Source: Gigaspora margarita (taxonomy: Eukaryota > Glomeromycota > Glomeromycetes > Diversisporales > Gigasporaceae). Taken from it: a stretch of 64,000 nucleotides of DNA. The DNA lies in NCBI GenBank assembly GCA_009809945.1, contig WTPW01000651.1, positions 169,201 to 233,200 of the forward strand. Reading direction: 5' to 3'. The position numbers were made by a program, and so were the translations under genes. The notes beneath the pieces are model-generated. The model ran no database searches, was not told the DNA's origin, and was given only the letters and a program-made list of their open reading frames with translations. Of this stretch, positions 1 through 11,645 are shown piece after piece; position 1 is the first letter of the stretch, and each line of letters begins with the position of its first letter.

Positions 1-1479
1 AATTTCGATGAAATCAACGAATTAATTAAAGCAGTTGATAAGAACAGCACTTTGAAGTCTTTAAATCTTCGACATACCAATCTTGGATCTGGAGAAGGAA
101 AAGTGTTGGCGGCTGCACTTTGTAAGAACACCACATTGACTTCTTTAGATATTAGTTTGAATAAACTCGGGTCAGATGTAGGAAAAGCATTAGCAGATGC
201 ACTTTATAAGAACACCGCGCTAATTTCCTTGAACCTTCATAATAATAACTTTGGATCAGAGGGAGGTAAAGCATTAGCATCTGCACTTTGCAAAAACACC
301 ACATTGACTTCTTTAGACATTAGTTCGAATAAACTTGGGCCAGATGTCGGAAAAGCATTAGCAGATGCACTTTACAAGAACACCTTGACTTATTTGAACC
401 TTCAACATAATAACATTGGATCAGAGGGTGGAGCAGCATTAGCATCTGCACTTTGCAAGAACACTACTCTGACTTATAAGCCTACTCTGGCTTATAAGCT
501 TAGATTAAAGAAAGGAAAGGTTTTAACAGAAACACATTTCGGGAATACTACATTAACTTTTTTGAACCTTCGAAATAATAATCTCGGATTAAAAGGAGGA
601 AAAGCACTAGCGGATGCACTTTGTAAAAATACTACGTTAACTTCTTTGAATCTTTATTATAATAATCTTGGATTGGAAGGAATAAAAGCAATATCTGATG
701 CACTTTGCATTAACAATACGTTGACTTCATTAGATCTTGGTTATAATGAACTAGGATCAGAGGGAGGAAAAGTATTAGCAGTTGCACTTTACAGAAACAC
801 TACACTGTCTTCCTTAAGTCTTAGTAAGAATAATCTTGGGTTAGAGGGAGTAAAAACATTGGCAAAATCACTTCTCAAGAACACCAAGCTAGCTTTTTTG
901 AATCTTTCTTCTAATAAACTTGAATTTGAGGGAGGTGAAGAATTAGCAGATGTTCTTTTCAAGAATAACACGCTTATTTCTTTGAATCTTTGGGATAATA
1001 ATCTTGGATCAAAAGGATGTCAAGCACTAGCAAATCCACTTTACAATAACACCACTCTGACTTCTTTGATTCTTGGCAAAAATAATATTGGGCCAGAAGG
1101 AGGAGAAGAATTAGCTGAGGCACTTTATCAAAATACCGCCCTTACTTCTTTAAATGTTCATCTTAATAATCTTGAATCAGCCGGAGGAAAAGCATTGGTT
1201 AATGCACTTGGCGAGAACAACAAGCTGATGTTTTTGGATCTTGGTTCTAATCAACTTGAATCAGAAGTAGGAAAAAAATTAGCTGAAGCACTTTGCAAAA
1301 ATACTAGCCTGACTTCTTTGAATCTTGAAAATAATAAACTTGGACCAGTTGGGGGAAAAGCATTAGCAGATATATTTTGCAAGAACAAAACACTGACTTC
1401 TTTGAATATTCGAAATAACAATTTGGGATTTAAAATAAATTCAAATAATCTGAATCTAGAAATTATGCAAGAGAAATAA
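1..1479 (+). CDS. Leucine-rich repeat protein, ribonuclease-inhibitor type (5' end outside the window)
   Basis: The frame is open from base 1 to the TAA at 1477-1479, about 492 residues. The first in-frame TTG at 52 is not a credible start, because residues before it (NFDEINELIKAVDKNSTL) already read as the end of an LRR, so the true start lies upstream. About 16-17 repeats of 27-29 residues follow the pattern GGKALADALCKNTTLTSLNL followed by xxNNLGSE, which is the RNI-like LRR class forming a curved alpha/beta solenoid used for protein binding. One repeat near bases 436-530 is degenerate (TYKPTLAYKLRLKK), and one near 363-420 is a residue short. The chain ends in a short hydrophilic tail, IMQEK. 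No signal peptide, NB-ARC or membrane segment is visible in the part present. RNI-like proteins are strongly expanded in Glomeromycotina; the ligand cannot be told. Family call secure, function unknown. Confidence 0.9.
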   Translation, partial: NFDEINELIKAVDKNSTLKSLNLRHTNLGSGEGKVLAAALCKNTTLTSLDISLNKLGSDVGKALADALYKNTALISLNLHNNNFGSEGGKALASALCKNTTLTSLDISSNKLGPDVGKALADALYKNTLTYLNLQHNNIGSEGGAALASALCKNTTLTYKPTLAYKLRLKKGKVLTETHFGNTTLTFLNLRNNNLGLKGGKALADALCKNTTLTSLNLYYNNLGLEGIKAISDALCINNTLTSLDLGYNELGSEGGKVLAVALYRNTTLSSLSLSKNNLGLEGVKTLAKSLLKNTKLAFLNLSSNKLEFEGGEELADVLFKNNTLISLNLWDNNLGSKGCQALANPLYNNTTLTSLILGKNNIGPEGGEELAEALYQNTALTSLNVHLNNLESAGGKALVNALGENNKLMFLDLGSNQLESEVGKKLAEALCKNTSLTSLNLENNKLGPVGGKALADIFCKNKTLTSLNIRNNNLGFKINSNNLNLEIMQEK

Positions 1480-2004
1480 AAGATATAGCGTTAAATATAC
1501 AATGCTATAGAGACCGAAGAAATTAGAAATATTAAACAAATATCGATATTAAATATTTTTATCAAGGCTTTTATGAAAGGTTCTTAAGAAAATAATTCGC
1601 AAAAAATATAATATTATATATGTTAAAAAAGACTAATAATAAAAATTTTATATATAATATAGATTAGGAATATGTATTAATGAAAAGTAAATGAAAAATT
1701 ACAACAAAATTCGTTCAATGAACTAGAATAAGGTTAGTAATATATTAAACCAAATAAAACATAAAGCCGAGACAAATTATTAAGATATACTAAAATATAT
1801 AACATGTCAATTGTGCAAGATAAACTGTATTAAATAAAATTTTATCCATCGAAGAATTCTATTTTATTATTATTATTATTAATATCATTATTTTATTTTT
1901 ATTATTATTATTTTATAAATAAACCTGTCTTGAGAATTGTAAGTTCCCATTGTCACAGTGGAAATGAGTATGCGATACACTTGGTGATCTGGAGCTTTAA
2001 AGTA
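1480..2004. other. AT-rich intergenic stretch with ATT microsatellite
   Basis: This is the 3' flank of the LRR gene. It holds an impure ATT/TTA trinucleotide repeat at about 1861-1920 and no frame that resembles a protein. No clear polyadenylation or terminator structure could be singled out from the AT-rich background. Confidence 0.6.
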
Positions 2005-2155
2005 CTGTCTTCCTCCTCTATAATCACGCAGTTTGTTGCAGCAAAATTGGTGATTATAAAGAGGTGTGATTATATAGTAATTACCCTATATAATCACATC
2101 TAATACTGTAGTTTATATTATGTGATTATATAGAAGTAAATATTATAATTACAAA

Positions 2156-2445
2156 TAGTTGCTACATATAAAAGTCCAAATTGTACTAAGTGAATCAACT
2201 TTTATGCATTAAGTAAATTTGTTTGGAATAACAAATTACACGTATCCTAAAAGTTTCATATAATTTGGACGAACTTTTGTTAATTAATTTCTTTATTTTA
2301 TGTTAGACAAAAAAAATAAATTATTTTTTTGTCCAACATATAATAAGAAAACAAATTAATAATAGTTTGTCAAGTTTGTCAAAATTCCAGAATATGTATA
2401 ATTTGCATGTCAAACAGCTTACTTAATGTGTTAATCGATTTACTT
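2156..2445. mobile_element. Family 'A' MITE, partial copy
   Basis: The left end reads TAGTTGCTACATATAAAAGT and the inside right end carries the inverted partner of CATTAAGTAAATTTGTTTGG. The outer right terminus is missing. It belongs to the same family as 2542-2880. Confidence 0.5.
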
Positions 2446-2541
2446 ACCATAGATTCTCAAAAATAAGCTACCCCTTTGTTTTGACCAAAAAACCCAAAAA
2501 CTTATTAACCCGAAAATAAGCTACTCCCACGATCGATAAAA

Positions 2542-2880
2542 TAGTTACTATATAGTAAAGTCCAAATTTTACTATGTAAATCGATAATAATCGCTTAAGT
2601 AAACTTATTAAGAATATCAAAATACACATATAGCAAAATTTTTAACAAAATTAAAGAACATTTTATTATTTGACTTTTGACTTTTACGTTCAATGAAAAA
2701 GTAAAATTTTTTAAAAAAGTATATTCAACGAACATAAAAATTAAAAGTCAAATAATAAAAAATTTTCCAATTTGGATAAAAATTTCAGAATATATGCATG
2801 TAGATCTTCTGAACAAGTTTACTTAAGCGATTATAATCAATTTATTTAGTAGAATTTGGACTTCACTATGTAGCAACTAC
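2542..2880. mobile_element. Family 'A' MITE, complete fold-back copy
   Basis: A 339 bp element whose halves are inverted copies of each other. The left end is TAGTTACTATATAGTAAAGT and the right end is its near complement, ending GTAGCAACTAC. The shared inner motif ATCGCTTAAGTAAACTT occurs on both arms. The middle is an inverted TTATTTGACTTTTGACTTTT segment. Further copies lie at 13746-15142, 52056-52785 and 61743-62075. It has no coding capacity. Confidence 0.7.
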
Positions 2881-3123
2881 TTGCAATTGCTAAAAACTAA
2901 ATTTAACACAAAACAAGCAAACTTATGATTTTTTGCATAACAAAATATAGCTTAATTTCGGGAATTTATAGTAGTAAAATTTAGACTTTTATATATGATA
3001 TTGTGATTATATAAAAGTATTTTACTAATAAAAAAATTTCAAAAAGTTTCTAAAAAATGTGATAGTGATTATAAGCTATTTGTGATTATATAAAGATATT
3101 TTTTATATAAAAAAAAAATGGTA

Positions 3124-3694
3124 CATGTCACTCTGGTTATACTGACAGCTAGATTAACCAAAAGCTAGTTATATTAACACGTTTTCAAAAAAAAATCTAT
3201 AATGTTAAAAATTCATTGGTTATACCAACAATCATAAGAGATATTGATTATAACGACATACCAACAATTTTAATATTAAAAAATTATTTAAGATAATTTT
3301 TATTGCTGGATATAGTGACAATTTTTATAAACTGACCATTGTTATAGATGTACCAATCAAATTAATTTTTTAAATTTGCTTTATACTAAGCTTAGCAGAA
3401 ACAATAAGTATAAAATAAATTCATTTTATTATTTTATACAAATATATGATGAATTTATTTTATGCTAAACATAAAACAAATTCATTTTGTGCTAAAATAA
3501 ATTCATTTTGCTAAGTTTATTAATTTTTAGTATAAGCTTGGTGAAAACAAAAAAATTTACCTCTGCCTAAGCTGACATAGCTACGCAATATCAATATAAT
3601 ATTGGTATAGATAGAGATGCTTATTAAACTGACATCTGTATATATCGAGAATTTTTTCATTGCTAGAGAATGTCAATATAACCAGAGTGACATG
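3124..3694. mobile_element. TA-flanked MITE nested in the 2005-3763 element
   Basis: The terminal inverted repeat is CATGTCACTCTGGTTATA, followed by C or T and GACA, nearly perfect on both ends. TA lies at 3122-3123 and 3695-3696. The 571 bp interior is non-coding, with shorter inverted runs around the motif AATAAATTCATTTTAT. It must be younger than the element that contains it. Confidence 0.75.
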
Positions 3695-3763
3695 TAGTTA
3701 AAATTTGTGTGATTATATAGGGGTTGTGATTATAGAGGAGGTGATTGTAGAGGAGGAAGATAG

Positions 3764-4910
3764 TAATATGAAATGAAAAGTGTTGGTGTAAAAATTAATA
3801 ATAAATATAATCATAAAGAAAAAATATATATATATAATTCAATGCTTGTCTTTGGAATGGAAAGGGAAGGTTTGAAGATAATAGAATGTTCAGTGTTGGC
3901 ACTTGGTATATGTCCATATTTTTTAAAAAATTTGGACTATGTCTAAACTTATATGTCCATGTCCATAAATTACTATGTTTATATTTATTTATACCGTATT
4001 ACTATAAAATAACGATCATGGGTGTTATTTTGAAATTGCATCTCTTAAAAATAGCATACTTGGTTTCGAAATAATGCCCATGCGCATCCAGAAATAATGC
4101 GCACCATATATATAATATTATTTAATCGAATGCATAACAAAGATGTTCAACAAATGCTTCATATTTATTCTTTTTAGCTTTAATGGCTTCAAGAATAACT
4201 ATTATTAAATGTTCAATTAGTGCGATCCTTACTCTAGCAGAATAATAAATTGTTACGCCCATTCTTTTTGATTTAATACTGGAATATAATTTTGATAATA
4301 AACGAATATTTTATGCACATCCTTTTTAAAGTTATACTATAATGACCTTAGAGTACTATGTAATGATGACAAAGAACAAAGAAAAATAAAATCATAAATC
4401 TACAGGCGATACCCAATTATAATCTGTCTCTCATCCATCCTTTCTCTTCATTCATTGCACCTAGTGTCCTGCCTGTTGTCATGTGTATGACGAGTTGAAT
4501 GTGCTACACCATAGCGATACTTTATATATGTGCAAGTTTTAAAAAATAAATAAGTCGCTTTTTATTATCGCTATGCAGAAGTTCAACAATAGGTTAATTG
4601 TTTCTATATATATATATATATTAAGGTTTAGATTTTTAGTACTAGTACAGGATAAAAAATTGGGTTACCTCAAAATAATGCACATGCGCACACTCAAAAT
4701 AACGTGCAAGTAATTGAATCACCGCGCAGGTGCGTATTATTTCGCGATAATACTGTATTGTTTTTATTATGTCCATATTGCCCAATACTGAATGTCAGGC
4801 ATGTGATCTACATTACTCACATGTTGATCGATCAGAATTATGTATGGTCAGTAATCTAACTATAATACCGAAGTAAGATAACAATTAAGGTATCAAAAGT
4901 AGAATTTTTA
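3764..4910. other. AT-rich non-coding stretch with a short hairpin
   Basis: No coding frame is convincing here. An 11 bp inverted pair, CATAGCGATA with its complement, brackets about 4513-4575. Scattered GAAATAATGCCCATGCGCA-like motifs occur near 4070-4110 and 4670-4745 and resemble motifs near 9133-9560, which suggests remnants of one repeat family. A short TA run sits near 4602-4622. Confidence 0.5.
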
Positions 4911-5137
4911 CAGGGCTAACTCCAAATTTCCAGGTCGGATGCGTCAGATCTAGGTCAGCATTTAGCTCTAGTAGTTAGCAGGCTCTATTGCAAAATTATC
5001 TACTAGGCATTTTTTACTTAATGAATGGATATGATTTATTAATAAATTTTTTTGCAAGATTTATCAATTCTGATCTAGCTGACCATAATTTAGATGCACT
5101 CTGATATATTCTGACCCAGATTTTTGGTTACACCCTG
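4911..5137. mobile_element. TA-flanked MITE with CAGGG...CCCTG ends, copy 1
   Basis: A 227 bp element starts CAGGGCTAACTCCAAATTTC and ends CCAGATTTTTGGTTACACCCTG, which are imperfect inverted repeats. TA sits outside both ends (4909-4910 and 5138-5139). The sequence is repeated with divergence at 5790-6025. CAGGGTGT ends are common in Tc1/mariner-type elements. Confidence 0.7.
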
Positions 5138-5324
5138 TATAAGTTTCGAAAGTAGGATCAATTATGCAGCAGTTAGTAGTACAAAAAGTATACCAAAGTA
5201 AAGTTCAATTATGCATGAAAAATATGTAATAATTTAAGAGTCAAGGTCATATAATTAATTTATGATGTGATATTTTAGTCAAAATATGGATATATAAGTA
5301 AAGCGTAACTTAATAAAATCAATG

Positions 5325-5662
5325 GAGTTTTACTAAAATGCACCTATGGTGTTTTACACCATATTACACAAAATAATTAGAATAGCCAATCAAAATTTAA
5401 GATTAGGTGTAACATAAAATTTCGTTTTTTGTTTATTTTTTAAAAAACTTATAAAACCAACTTTGGGGCACTAATAAAAAAATTTTTTGCTAAATTTTGT
5501 ATATACTAATGCTCTGATAAAATTTCAGGCCTTATCTAACCCTAAAGTAATCAAAATTATATTTGTTTTATAAAAATTTATTTTTTTTGTTTTTGTTACA
5601 TGGATTTGCAAATCTAATTTACCTATAGTGGTAAATACCATAAGTGCGTTTTATAATAATTG
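5325..5662. mobile_element. MITE with 9 bp target duplication (Mutator-like)
   Basis: AAATCAATG stands on both sides (5316-5324 and 5663-5671). The ends are imperfect inverted repeats: GAGTTTTACTAAAATGCACC on the left and the complement of GTGCGTTTTATAATAATTG on the right, followed inward by an inverted TATGGTGTTTTACACC motif. The 338 bp interior is non-coding. A 9 bp duplication fits Mutator-like elements. Confidence 0.6.
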
Positions 5663-5789
5663 AAATCAATGAGTGCCTTTTTGTTTGAACGGTTGATCTA
5701 GTAATAAGTAAAATAAGGGCTTTTATTATATCATTCCAAGCACGGATCATTCAGTGCACTAGGTTATTTTGGGTACCCTTAGATTTTTA

Positions 5790-6025
5790 CAGGGCTATCC
5801 CTAAATTTCCAGGTTGGATGCATCAGATATAGGTCAGCGTTTAGCCCTAGTAGTTAACATATTCTATAGCAAAATTATCAGCTGGGCATTTTTAGCTTAA
5901 TGAGGATATGACTTATTAGTAAAATTTTTTATGATCTTGAGGCAAAATTGATCAATTCCAATCCAACTGACCATGATTCTGATACATTCCAATGTATCTC
6001 GACCAGAATTTTGGGGACCCCCATG
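5790..6025. mobile_element. TA-flanked MITE with CAGGG...CC(A)TG ends, copy 2
   Basis: A second, diverged copy of the 4911-5137 element, in the same orientation. It shares ACAGGGCTA, AAATTTCCAGGT, CTAGTAGTTA and CTGACCAT in order, with TA at 5788-5789 and 6026-6027. Confidence 0.7.
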
Positions 6026-6049
6026 TATGAATATCAAAAAAATTCTGGC

Positions 6050-7735
6050 TATAGATCATTTCCTAACCAAGGTTCATTTTAAAATTTTTCTCAATAACTA
6101 ATTGATCAAATTCTATAAAAATTTTTTTATGTTAATTCTATACTTTCATAGAATTGAAATAAAAAAAGCTTATTGAATTTGAATAAGTGGTTATTGAGAA
6201 ATCTTTACAAGAATTTTTAAATAAAACTTCAAATAACAATAAAAACTAAAATCAGCCAAATTTTTAAACTTTAAACAATAATTTAATAAAATTTTTATTT
6301 TAATTCTACATGTTTATAGAATTTTAATAAAAATATTTATCAAATTTGGATAAGTGATATAGAGAAATATTAATTAAAAGTTAAAAAAATTTAGCCACAA
6401 TTTTTTTTCAGATGCCTAAACTTTAAATGATGATTGCTCACATTTGCCTGATCAAATTTGATCAATTTTTTTATTTTGATTCTATAATCATAAGAATTAA
6501 AATGAAAAAATTGGCTCAAATTTGATCAGGTAAGTGTTAAGCAATTTTCATTCAAAGTTTAGATTTCTATAAAAAAAAATGCTATGGCTAATTTTAATTG
6601 ATATTTCTCTACATCTACCTATTCTAATTAGACAAAAAAATTTTTATTTTATTACACAAAATTATAGAATTAAAATAAGGCAAGGCGGCTGATATACATA
6701 CCCCCTAAATTTGTTATTCATGCCCTAATAAAAAATAAAATTTTTAAAAATTTGAGTAAAGATATTTTGACAACCATCTGACTAAATTCAATAAACTTTT
6801 TTTATTTGAATTATATGAATTTATAGAATTAAAATAAAAAAAAATTTCATCAAATTTAATTAGGTAGCTGTTGAGAATCTTTGCTCAAAGTTAGAGAAAA
6901 ATTAAAATGTCTATCAAAATAAAAGTTGTACCAAAGTTTTTTAAAACTTTGAGCGAAGATATCTTGACAACTATCTGACCAAATGCAATGAACTTTTTTT
7001 TATTTAAATTCTATGAATTGTAGAATTAAATCAAAAACAGTTCATCAAATTTATCAGAGGATTGTCAAGATATCTTTATTCAAAGTTTTAAAAAACTTTG
7101 GCGCAGCTTTTATTTTGATAGATGTTTTGATATTTCTTTAACTTTGAATTAAGATTTCTTGACAACTATCTGACTAAATTCAATAAATTTTTTTTTACTT
7201 TAATTATATAAATTCATAGAATTCAAATAAAAAAGTTCATTGAATTTAGTCAGAAAACTCAAAATATCTATCAAAATAGAAGTAATAACTAAATTTTCTA
7301 AATTTTGAGTAAAGGTATCTTGATATCCACTAAGTCAAATTCAATGAACTTTTATTTGAATTATATAAATTCAAAGAATTCAAATAAAAAAAATTCATTA
7401 AATTTGGTTAGAAAGTTGTCAAGATATCTTTGCTCAAAGTTTTAAAAATCTTTGGCATAGCTTTTATTTTGATAGATGTTTTAATTTTTTTTGAATTTTG
7501 AATGAAGATATTTTGATAACCATCTGACTAAATTTAATGAACTATTTTTACTTGAATTCTATGAATCTATAGCATTAAAATAAAAAAAATTCATCAAATT
7601 TAATCAAATGGCTGTCAAGAAATCTTTGTTAAAGTCGAGAAAAATCAAAATATCTATCAAAATAAAAGCTGTACCAAAGTTTTTTAAAACTTTGAATAAA
7701 GATATCTTGACAACCATCTGACTAAATTCAACATT
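6050..7735. repeat. Tandem array of about nine AT-rich palindromes
   Basis: Palindrome centres lie near 6143, 6320, 6490, 6660, 6818, 7020, 7210, 7370 and 7565, a spacing of about 160-200 bp. Each centre reads roughly TTATTTGAATTCTATGAAT followed by its complement. The flanks carry ACTTTGAGTAAAGATATC and GACAACCATCTGACTAAATT in alternating orientation. There is no coding frame. The same unit recurs at 41200-41560 and 42430-42880, and a shorter relative at 27024-27239. Confidence 0.75.
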
Positions 7736-9130
7736 TATAATCATTATTCATTGCTTGAGGCATCCATTTTGGTATCTTATTTGCAAGTAGTATCATTCTT
7801 CCCAGTGTTTCTTTATTGTTGGAATTGTTCTTAATAGTGCTTTGTTGTTGGAGTTATCAATTTTATTGCTTCTTTTATTAGTGGAGTCATCCTTTTTAGT
7901 ACATTTTTGTTGTTGAAGTTGTATTTTGGTCTTGTTGTTGAAGTTATCCACTTTTATCAATTTTGAAGATGCCATTTTTAGTATAGCATGTTGCTTTTGA
8001 AATTATTGTCATTAGTTTGATGCATTGTTTTTGGACATATTGTACTTTGGTATTGTTTTTGAAATATAGATATTTTATTTTTGCTTTATTTTATTAAAGT
8101 TAGTGTTGTTCTATATTTTTTTAATTAGAGTAAGTTGTTATTTAGTAGAAAATTTTTAGTTAGGGTAAGGATGAATTCTAGGGTAATGCTTTTTATATAA
8201 AGTAAGTGTTGGATGTAATTTGTTTCTTTACTTTTAGTTAAGGTTAGAATTGTTCAATATATTTCTTCACATTAGGGTAAGTTATCATTCTCAGAGGTAT
8301 TGTTGTCATTTGGAATTCTAGAATGATGCCTTTTCACATTAGTATAGGAGTTGAATGTGTCTTGGTAGTTCATTTTTGGTTAAAGATGATTTTAATGTCT
8401 TTGCATACTTTGGTTAAGGTTAGGTAAGCATTAGTATAAAGCTTTTACATAATAGAGTATTTTTGGTGCTATTGTTTTGGCTCTTTTTTTTGACAAATAT
8501 AAACATATATATATATATAACCTATTAAACTTAGCTATTAAACTATACCTTTCATTTTATTTTTATAAAACTTCATTCCTAATATAATGCATTTGTATTA
8601 AAAAGATAAATAACTTATTTATAGATTTAAATTAATTGTTAATATAATAGAAAATTATAGAATATTTTGAGTCACTTGCAGATTTGAATAAATTATTAGA
8701 AACTAACCAAATGATGCTTTGCATAAAGTAACTATGGGAACTTAACAAATAATAGACAAAATGAGTACTAGGTAACTAAATAACTTATTTTTTTGTTCAA
8801 TAGATTAATATAATTTATTTACTATTATAATTAATTTTATTTAATTTTATTTTACCTATATTGATTTAGAGCATTTTTAAGCATTATATTTAATAAAACT
8901 AAATGAAGAATCCAATTAACTTGAATTTGTTGAGAAGATTGCTTGAGGATGCTTTTAGTTAGAGTCAAAATAGTGATAAGTATAAATACAATCAAGACTC
9001 ATCCAAGAGTACAAGTAATATATTAGCATTTTATTAGTAAAAGTACTGCAGATAGTCTGCCTAGCTGTGAGCAAAAGCGAGCAGCATAGACAAATTAAAG
9101 AGTACTTGAAAATTCAAAATTTAATTAATG
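7736..9130. other. Non-coding stretch with degenerate repeats
   Basis: A TTGTTGTTGGAGTT-like degenerate repeat occupies about 7800-7975. Two diverged direct copies of about 145 bp, each starting TTAGRGTAAGTT, lie at about 8127-8420. A 60-residue open frame on the minus strand at 7793-7975 (NNKT/TNKR/NNKA repeats) follows the simple repeat and is not supported as a gene. Nothing else is recognised. Confidence 0.5.
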
Positions 9131-10385
9131 TAAATTCTCAAAATAACAGGCATCTGTGTGTTATTTTGAATATGTGGGTGTTATTTCAAGTATGCATGTA
9201 GGCATTATTTTGGATCTATAGATTAGTTTTTTGAAACTGGCAAAATATAGCATAAAAAAAAATGAATCTGCTTATTTATATAATCATGAATTCTTATATG
9301 ATCATAAATTTTTTTTGCTTTTTGATCTTTGGATAACTTCCATTTATTTTCTGTTTTTGAGATTTTGATTTAAAACCATAAATTCTTAATACTGTATTGT
9401 TAATTATTGATTTTAAAAAAGGGATATCATGATATAAATGTATATAGTGGGTACACATTAGTTTAGGGCACATATTGGCATTATTTTGAAACTACCTATG
9501 CTTTTTTAGAGGGCACAATTTTTGAAATAACACCCATGTCCATTATTTCAAAAATTTACGGTAAAATTAAAAGTTTAATAATAAATAATTATATTTATTG
9601 AATAAAGTAGTCCTAAGGAAATTTTGTTAAAGTATTTGGAACTGATCTCAACTAATTAATGTATTATAGGCTGTACTAGTAATACAAGTAGCATTGGTAG
9701 AAGGTACAGGGACCAGAAGGTTTAAATAAGTAACCTCCTAGCTAGGTCACAGATATAGCAACTAGTGTAAAACCTTTAGGTGGACGGTTTAAATTAGACA
9801 ACCAAAAGTTGTATGTGAAGCTAGTTGTATCCTCAACTATGTAACAAGTATTGGGGTATCAAAGAGAATCCTTGATCCAAATGCTTAAATTGCTTAAATA
9901 AAAACCTTTTTTCCATAGCAGAAACTTTGATATAAAAAAACTAAAATAATTATAGATATTTAATAAAATTATATATTGTATATTAGTTATTTTAAATAAT
10001 AAATTGTAATAATTAAAAATTTTTTGGTTTTACAAAAGGGTGGTAATGATCACTACTAGTTATAGTTATAAATATTCTTTAAAGAATACTTAATTTGAAA
10101 AAAGTTATCAAAATTTCAAAATTTAGCATCTTTGTTTTAAATCTTAAACAATATAATATACTAAAATGTTGTATTTTTGGTGCTAAACAAATTTACTTTT
10201 AGAAAAAGTTAGAAACAATAAGTAAAATTTAGAGAATTATAAAAATTTGTATAATTTTATAAATAAAATTATTAAAAATATATTACTTGAAATTTTATAA
10301 ATTGATTATAACTTCTTGCACCAAGTAAACTTGTTTAGTACTAAAAATTACATCAAATTGGCATATTTTATCATAATTATTTTAA
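9131..10385. other. Non-coding stretch with an imperfect inverted repeat
   Basis: About 9131-9560 is bracketed by CTCAAAATAACAGGCAT on the left and the complement of ATGTCCATTATTTCAAAAA on the right, possibly a short-ended MITE. A slightly GC-richer patch at 9665-9880 contains no recognised feature. The remainder is AT-rich background. Confidence 0.35.
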
Positions 10386-10755
10386 GAGTAGAGTGTATAT
10401 AGATCATTTATCATATGATTTCTGTGGCACAGCAAAATTTTGTTAAAAAATAAGGATATACTACTAATAAAACTTATTATAATAACATCCAATTTTTGTT
10501 AAAATTTATAGCATATAAATTACAAGAGTGTTGCTAATTTGCCCCTCTGGCGATATTAACCACCCTATAATTTACCAATCAGGTTGCAGGATCTTGTGTA
10601 ACAAAATAAAGAAAATTTTAAGAAAACTTAAAAAAAAAATCAAAAAAATTATCAATATCGCAAAATTTTATTACAAAAACTAGCTTTGGGCTATTAAGTA
10701 AAAGTTTTTGGCATCTTATTTTGAATATAAATAATCCACTCTCTAACTTAATATA
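10386..10755. mobile_element. Probable TTAA-flanked MITE, diverged copy
   Basis: TTAA at 10382-10385 is followed by GAGTAGAGTGTATATAGATC, matching the left ends at 20453 and 63268. A weak inverted partner (CCACTCTCTAAC then TTAA) ends near 10755. The right boundary is uncertain. Confidence 0.4.
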
Positions 10756-11004
10756 ACCTATACCCTAACTCTAATCTTTAAAGAATAATTTTTATATGAA
10801 AAACTTTTATAAAAATAAAGGGTGGTTAAAATTTATAACTTTAACCAGGTGTTAAAATTAGTTAAATTCAAATTAAAATATGCTTTTTACTATAACTTAA
10901 CTTTTAATAAAAAATATTTTCTAAAAAATATACTTGTATATAGAGTTGTTAACCATAATAGGTTTGACAAGGTTAAAAGGTTGCAACCTTTGATTTCAAT
11001 ATTG

Positions 11005-11135
11005 TAATTTTTTGCTGTAAATGTTTAGAAAGTTGTAATTTTTTAACTTGTTGTAATTGGTTTAATAGCTGTAATCATTAAAATCATTGTAATAGATATA
11101 ATAGTTGTAAATTATAATAGATGTAACTGATTAGT
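11005..11135. repeat. Degenerate tandem repeat of an 18 bp TTGTAAT unit
   Basis: About seven units of 16-19 bp start with GTTGTAAT or GCTGTAAT. A similar motif on the other strand lies at about 16320-16400, next to a shared GGTTGCAAC motif, so the two could be ends of one old composite element. Confidence 0.45.
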
Positions 11136-11645
11136 TTAACAATTTTGCTTTTTGATTATATTTAGAAAATTTTTTTTTTACTTAGAAACCTCTAATACTA
11201 ATTAAAAATAAAATTTGCTGAACTGGTATGTACACTTGTATATATGTAATACTAAATTCAAGCAAATTACAAATATAGCAAACATATAGTATAATAAGGT
11301 TGCTGTGTGATACTGTTACATGAAACTGGGAACATATTGTGCAATTTATATTCATGCTTTACTAGTCGTGGTTGGCTAACTGAGTTTTAAATGTGAATAT
11401 GCTGTGCTTACAAAATAATTGCACAGAAAATAGCAAGAAAAAAATCTTCATAAGAGTTTGTATGATAAATATAAGTATGTCTATACAATTATATCGATAT
11501 ATTTCATTTGGGATTCATAAAAGCATTTGGGATTAATTTGGTTTTGTAGTAAGCATAATCGTAACTTGCTATATGTTGTATAGTTCACTATAATATTTAT
11601 GTCTGCATTACTAGTGCTAGTTCAAACTGAACTTTAATGCACATA

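Larger units (their letters stand above)
2005..3763. mobile_element. TA-flanked inverted-repeat DNA element, composite, no transposase
   Basis: The ends are inverted repeats: CTGTCTTCCTCCTCTATAAT on the left and the complement of ATTGTAGAGGAGGAAGATAG on the right. TA stands directly outside both (2003-2004 and 3764-3765), as for Tc1/mariner-type insertions. Several GTGATTATA motifs lie just inside each end. The 1.76 kb interior has no coding frame and contains at least two younger inverted-repeat insertions, at 2542-2880 and 3124-3694. The element at 63384-63905 has similar subterminal GTGATTGTAGAGGAGG motifs and may be related. Confidence 0.75.

Noticed and set aside
789-971. Minus-strand frame opposite the LRR gene
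   Set aside because: It is a shadow of the plus-strand LRR repeats with no features of its own.
3886-4074. 62-residue hydrophobic frame
   Set aside because: AT-driven composition with no domain, no neighbours and no sign of a start context.
7793-7975. Small minus-strand protein MASSKLIKVDNFNNKTKIQL...
   Set aside because: Its composition follows a degenerate TTGTTGTTGGAGTT repeat and nothing supports expression.
10500-10840. Possible MITE with ATTAACCACCCT ends
   Set aside because: An inverted AGGGTGGTTAA is present, but no target duplication or second copy supports boundaries, and it overlaps the better-supported TTAA element.
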